This document shows, piece by piece, positions 6,172 to 8,434 of a stretch of DNA of 8,434 nucleotides (the stretch's first letter is position 1; each line of letters starts with the position of its first letter). The DNA comes from an uncultured Bacteroidota bacterium (GTDB lineage: Bacteria > Bacteroidota > Bacteroidia > UKL13-3): assembly GCA_903898215.1 (NCBI GenBank), contig CAIUEQ010000216.1, forward strand, positions 1-8,434. Direction: 5' to 3'. Below the pieces are notes generated by a model. It was not told where the DNA came from and did no database searches. It saw only the letters and a program-made list of their open reading frames with translations. The translations under genes were made by a program, and so were the position numbers.

Positions 6172-7701
6172 ATGAATAAAATTGAAACCGACATACTTGT
6201 TTTGGGAAGCGGAATTGCTGGCCTTAGTTTAGCCATAAAAGCTGCTTCTATTGGCAATGTATGCATCGTTACAAAAGCCGCTTGTATAGAAAGTAACACT
6301 CGCCTTGCACAAGGGGGAATTGCATGCGTGTGGGACGAAAATGATAGCTTTCAAAAACATATTAATGATACAATAATTGCTGGTGATGGGCATTGTAACA
6401 TTATTGCTGTGAATACTGTCGTTCAAAACGCCCCGAAAATGATTCAGGACTTGATGTCTCTGGGGGTAAAATTTAATAAAAATAAAGACAATTCTCTTGA
6501 ATTAGGAAGAGAGGGCGGACACTCAAACCACCGCATTGTTCATATTAACGATGAGTCAGGACTTGCAATTGTAAATGCATTATTAGAAAAAGCTCGCTCC
6601 ATAAAAAACATATCGTTTTACGAACATCATTTTGCTATCGATTTATTAAAAAAAGAAGAAACTTGCACAGGTGCTTTGGTTTGGGATATAAAAAATGAAG
6701 GAACTGTAATTTTCAACTCACGGCTAACAATACTTGCTACAGGTGGTGCCGGCAAAGTGTTTGAACAAACTACAAATCCCGATATTGCAACTGGCGATGG
6801 GTATGCAATGGCAAATAATATTGGTGCTGATTTAGCTGATATGGAATTCGTTCAATTTCACCCAACATCATTATTTCATCCAAATGCAAATGGCTTTTTA
6901 ATAAGTGAGGCCCTCCGGGGATTTGGTGCCGAATTAGTATTACCCGATGGAAAACGATTCATGCAAAATTATCATATTTTGGGATCCCTTGCTCCAAGAG
7001 ACATTGTGTCGAGAGCTATCTATACTGAAATGCAAAAAAATCACTTAAGCTGTTTGTTTTTAGATGCCCGATCTTTGCCTTCAGTTGAATTAATAAACAA
7101 ATTCCCCGCTATTTACCAAAAGTGTTTGCTGCTTGATATTGATATTACAAAAAATTTAATTCCAATTGCTCCTGCAGCACATTATATCTGTGGGGGTGTT
7201 GTAACAGACATTAACGGAAGAACAAATATTAAAGGTCTTTATGCCCTTGGAGAGGTTGCTTGTACCGGCCTACACGGAGCAAACAGGCTAGCCAGTAATT
7301 CACTTTTAGAAGGACTTGTGTTTGCAGAAAATGCGTTTCAAAATATTAAAAATAACTTACATGATCATCCATTCAAAAAAATAATGCAAGATGATATTTC
7401 TGATAATTTTAGAAACAATATCGGGGAACAAAATATCATTAAAAAACTTAAGCAAAATGTGGGGGAGATAATGTGGAAATATGCCGGAATAAAAAGAAAC
7501 CAAAAAAACATGTTATTAGCTTATGATAAGCTTGGACTAATTGAAGACGCATACACCGAATTATCACTTACTTCCATTTCAACTCCTGATTTATTGGAAT
7601 TAAGAAACATTATAATTACTGCAAAATTGATTATGGGATTTGCCATAAACAGATCTGAAAGCTTGGGTACACATTTTCTTGAAGAAACAGACTATAACTA
7701 A
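6172..7701 (+). CDS. nadB: L-aspartate oxidase NadB
   Basis: FAD-dependent cytoplasmic enzyme oxidising L-aspartate to iminoaspartate, which the adjacent NadA uses; it belongs to the succinate dehydrogenase/fumarate reductase flavoprotein family. Over 509 residues (E. coli 540) one sees the N-terminal dinucleotide fold GSGIAG (12-17), the RLAQGGIA segment (44-51), REGGHSNHRIVH (113-124), H230 in QFHPTS, R276 in LAPRDIV, H337 in APAAHYICGG and R372 in NRLASNS. H230, R276, H337 and R372 correspond to E. coli active-site residues H244, R290, H351 and R386. The helical C-terminal domain (about 420-495) is present. One oddity: the end reads SESLGTHF where most relatives have ESRG. The gene follows nadA by 20 bp. 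Its stop overlaps by 4 bp with the stop of the convergent QueD gene, leaving no room for a separate terminator. NadC is not in the window. Confidence 0.96.
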   Translation: MNKIETDILVLGSGIAGLSLAIKAASIGNVCIVTKAACIESNTRLAQGGIACVWDENDSFQKHINDTIIAGDGHCNIIAVNTVVQNAPKMIQDLMSLGVKFNKNKDNSLELGREGGHSNHRIVHINDESGLAIVNALLEKARSIKNISFYEHHFAIDLLKKEETCTGALVWDIKNEGTVIFNSRLTILATGGAGKVFEQTTNPDIATGDGYAMANNIGADLADMEFVQFHPTSLFHPNANGFLISEALRGFGAELVLPDGKRFMQNYHILGSLAPRDIVSRAIYTEMQKNHLSCLFLDARSLPSVELINKFPAIYQKCLLLDIDITKNLIPIAPAAHYICGGVVTDINGRTNIKGLYALGEVACTGLHGANRLASNSLLEGLVFAENAFQNIKNNLHDHPFKKIMQDDISDNFRNNIGEQNIIKKLKQNVGEIMWKYAGIKRNQKNMLLAYDKLGLIEDAYTELSLTSISTPDLLELRNIIITAKLIMGFAINRSESLGTHFLEETDYN

Positions 7702-8147
7702 TTTGTTTGATGATCTTCAGCGCACCACTCAGCATAGGATGTTGCTGTTTCGTATAACTTTAGTTTTTGAAGAGTTACGTTTGAGGGCAATTGATTAATT
7801 AACAGCTTGGCAAAATGACTTAACAAATTTTCACAAGTGGGTTGAAACGAGGTAAATACTGTTTTGTTCTCTGTTTGTACTATTGCCTCGGTGAGTCCTT
7901 TGTTTGCTCGCTCTGGTAAAATCAGTGCATGGTCAAATGGTGTAATAATAAATTCGTTTACTATTTTTTTTAACCCTGAAAACTCAATAACCATACCATC
8001 ATGAGGGTTTGTTTCATCACTAATTGGCAAACCCTTTATTGTTACATGAAGTCGATATGAGTGTCCATGGATGTTTTTACAAAGTCCTTCATATCCTGCA
8101 AGTAAATGAGCTGCTTCAAAACAAAAAATCTTTGTTATTCGTATCAT
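7698..8147 (-). CDS. queD: 6-carboxy-5,6,7,8-tetrahydropterin synthase QueD (PTPS family)
   Basis: Cytoplasmic zinc enzyme converting 7,8-dihydroneopterin triphosphate to 6-carboxytetrahydropterin for preQ0/queuosine synthesis. The 149-residue protein shows the zinc ligands H14 (FEAAH), H27 and H29 (HGHSY), the catalytic cysteine C23 in the QueD-type spacing CxxxHGH, the D72-H73 pair (FDHALILP), PTCENL at 103-108 and the substrate-binding glutamate E133 (YETATSYAEW). The CxxxHGH spacing favours QueD over eukaryotic-type pyruvoyl-tetrahydropterin synthase, although a sepiapterin-type or dual activity cannot be excluded. It is somewhat longer than E. coli QueD (about 120), with extra residues around 75-100. 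Eight consecutive As lie directly before its ATG on the coding strand, an A-rich initiation region typical of Bacteroidota. No other queuosine gene is adjacent. It converges on nadB and diverges from the exported-protein gene at 8255. Confidence 0.93.
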   Translation of the reverse strand: MIRITKIFCFEAAHLLAGYEGLCKNIHGHSYRLHVTIKGLPISDETNPHDGMVIEFSGLKKIVNEFIITPFDHALILPERANKGLTEAIVQTENKTVFTSFQPTCENLLSHFAKLLINQLPSNVTLQKLKLYETATSYAEWCAEDHQTN

Positions 8148-8203
8148 TTTTTTTTCCGAATAAACCGAGTAAACACCAACAATACAATGATTTTAGTCAA
8201 GTA

Positions 8204-8236
8204 TTTGTTTTTTACATTCATATTCGCCTATATTTG
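8204..8236 (+). promoter_or_regulatory. Strong Bacteroidota-type promoter for the last gene
   Basis: TTTG at 8204-8207 and a full-consensus TATATTTG at 8229-8236 are separated by 21 nt. This is the best promoter match in the window. The ATG at 8255 follows 19 nt after the -7 box, so the leader would be about 10-15 nt and has no Shine-Dalgarno site. Confidence 0.7.
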
Positions 8237-8254
8237 TTGTCTTAATTTCGACTT

Positions 8255-8434
8255 ATGATGAAGCAAGTATTAAAAGTTGTCTTGTATATAATAATATTTA
8301 TGTCTCCAAGCTTGTCGTTTGCGCAACCAACTTTTGGTAGCGGGGGGTTGTGCGATACTTGTACCCCTATTGATCAGCAAACAATTATGCTCGCTTCTGG
8401 TGGTGTGTTATATGCAATACATAAAATAAGAGAA
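8255..8434 (+). CDS. Small exported protein with PID-type C-terminal sorting motif (3' end cut by window)
   Basis: An open frame of 60 codons runs to the window edge without a stop. It begins with two Met codons (8255 and 8258; either may be the start). Residues 1-23 form a signal peptide: a lysine, a hydrophobic core (VLKVVLYIIIFM) and a likely cleavage site after SLSFA. A short linker with two cysteines (C33, C36) leads to PID at 38-40, a hydrophobic stretch (about 44-54) and a basic end (HKIR, 56-59). This order, PID then a hydrophobic segment then basic residues, resembles the short PID-CTERM proteins of Bacteroidota, so the gene may end within a few codons of the window edge. The canonical form has PIDGG; here it is PIDQQ. 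Sorting by C-terminal signal is inferred; no enzymatic function can be assigned. The strong upstream promoter supports it as a real gene. Confidence 0.7.
   Translation, partial: MMKQVLKVVLYIIIFMSPSLSFAQPTFGSGGLCDTCTPIDQQTIMLASGGVLYAIHKIRE

Noticed and set aside
3286..7701. Possible biochemical link between kynurenine made by the MbnH-like enzyme and quinolinate made by NadA
   Set aside because: Kynurenine formed on MbnP is protein-bound in the envelope, whereas NadB/NadA make quinolinate from aspartate in the cytoplasm. No kynureninase, kynurenine monooxygenase or 3-hydroxyanthranilate dioxygenase is visible, so the shared word kynurenine is coincidental.
8177..8184. TATTGTTG on the minus strand as a -7 element for queD
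   Set aside because: No TTTG lies at the right distance upstream on that strand, so it is not reported as a promoter.

Overview
This A+T-rich window most likely comes from a member of the Bacteroidota. Two gene starts are preceded by the phylum's promoter pattern (TTTG, about 18-21 nt, then TAnnTTTG), and most starts have A/T-rich leaders instead of Shine-Dalgarno sites. Two secreted proteins carry lipoprotein signals, and the last gene looks like a short PID-type C-terminal-sorting protein of the kind seen in this phylum. Genus cannot be decided from the sequence.

Layout. (1) 48-1785: a two-gene, overlapping norC-norB-like pair encoding a membrane-anchored monoheme cytochrome c and a 12-helix heme-copper oxidoreductase subunit. 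The large subunit is clearly NorB-related, but two of the six histidines normally invariant in the superfamily are replaced (TM6 FeB His by Asn188; TM10 low-spin-heme His by Met328), and the catalytic-site glutamates are also gone. (2) 1892-3187: a monocistronic acetyl-CoA hydrolase/CoA-transferase with its own promoter. (3) 3286-7701: four tightly spaced co-directional genes (gaps of 18-20 bp): an MbnP-family lipoprotein, its MauG/MbnH-like diheme partner, then nadA and nadB. (4) 7698-8147, minus strand: a QueD-type 6-carboxytetrahydropterin synthase that converges on nadB with overlapping stop codons. (5) 8255 to the window end, plus strand: the 5' part of a small exported protein behind a very good Bacteroidota promoter.

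How the genes may work together. NorC would feed electrons to the NorB-like subunit at the membrane, but the altered active site leaves it open whether the reaction is NO reduction. The diheme enzyme probably oxidises a tryptophan in its MbnP partner, producing a copper-binding or otherwise modified lipoprotein in the periplasm. NadB and NadA together convert L-aspartate to quinolinate for NAD synthesis; nadC is not in the window. No RNA genes, mobile elements, CRISPR arrays or long repeats were seen. No intergenic gap exceeds 300 bases.
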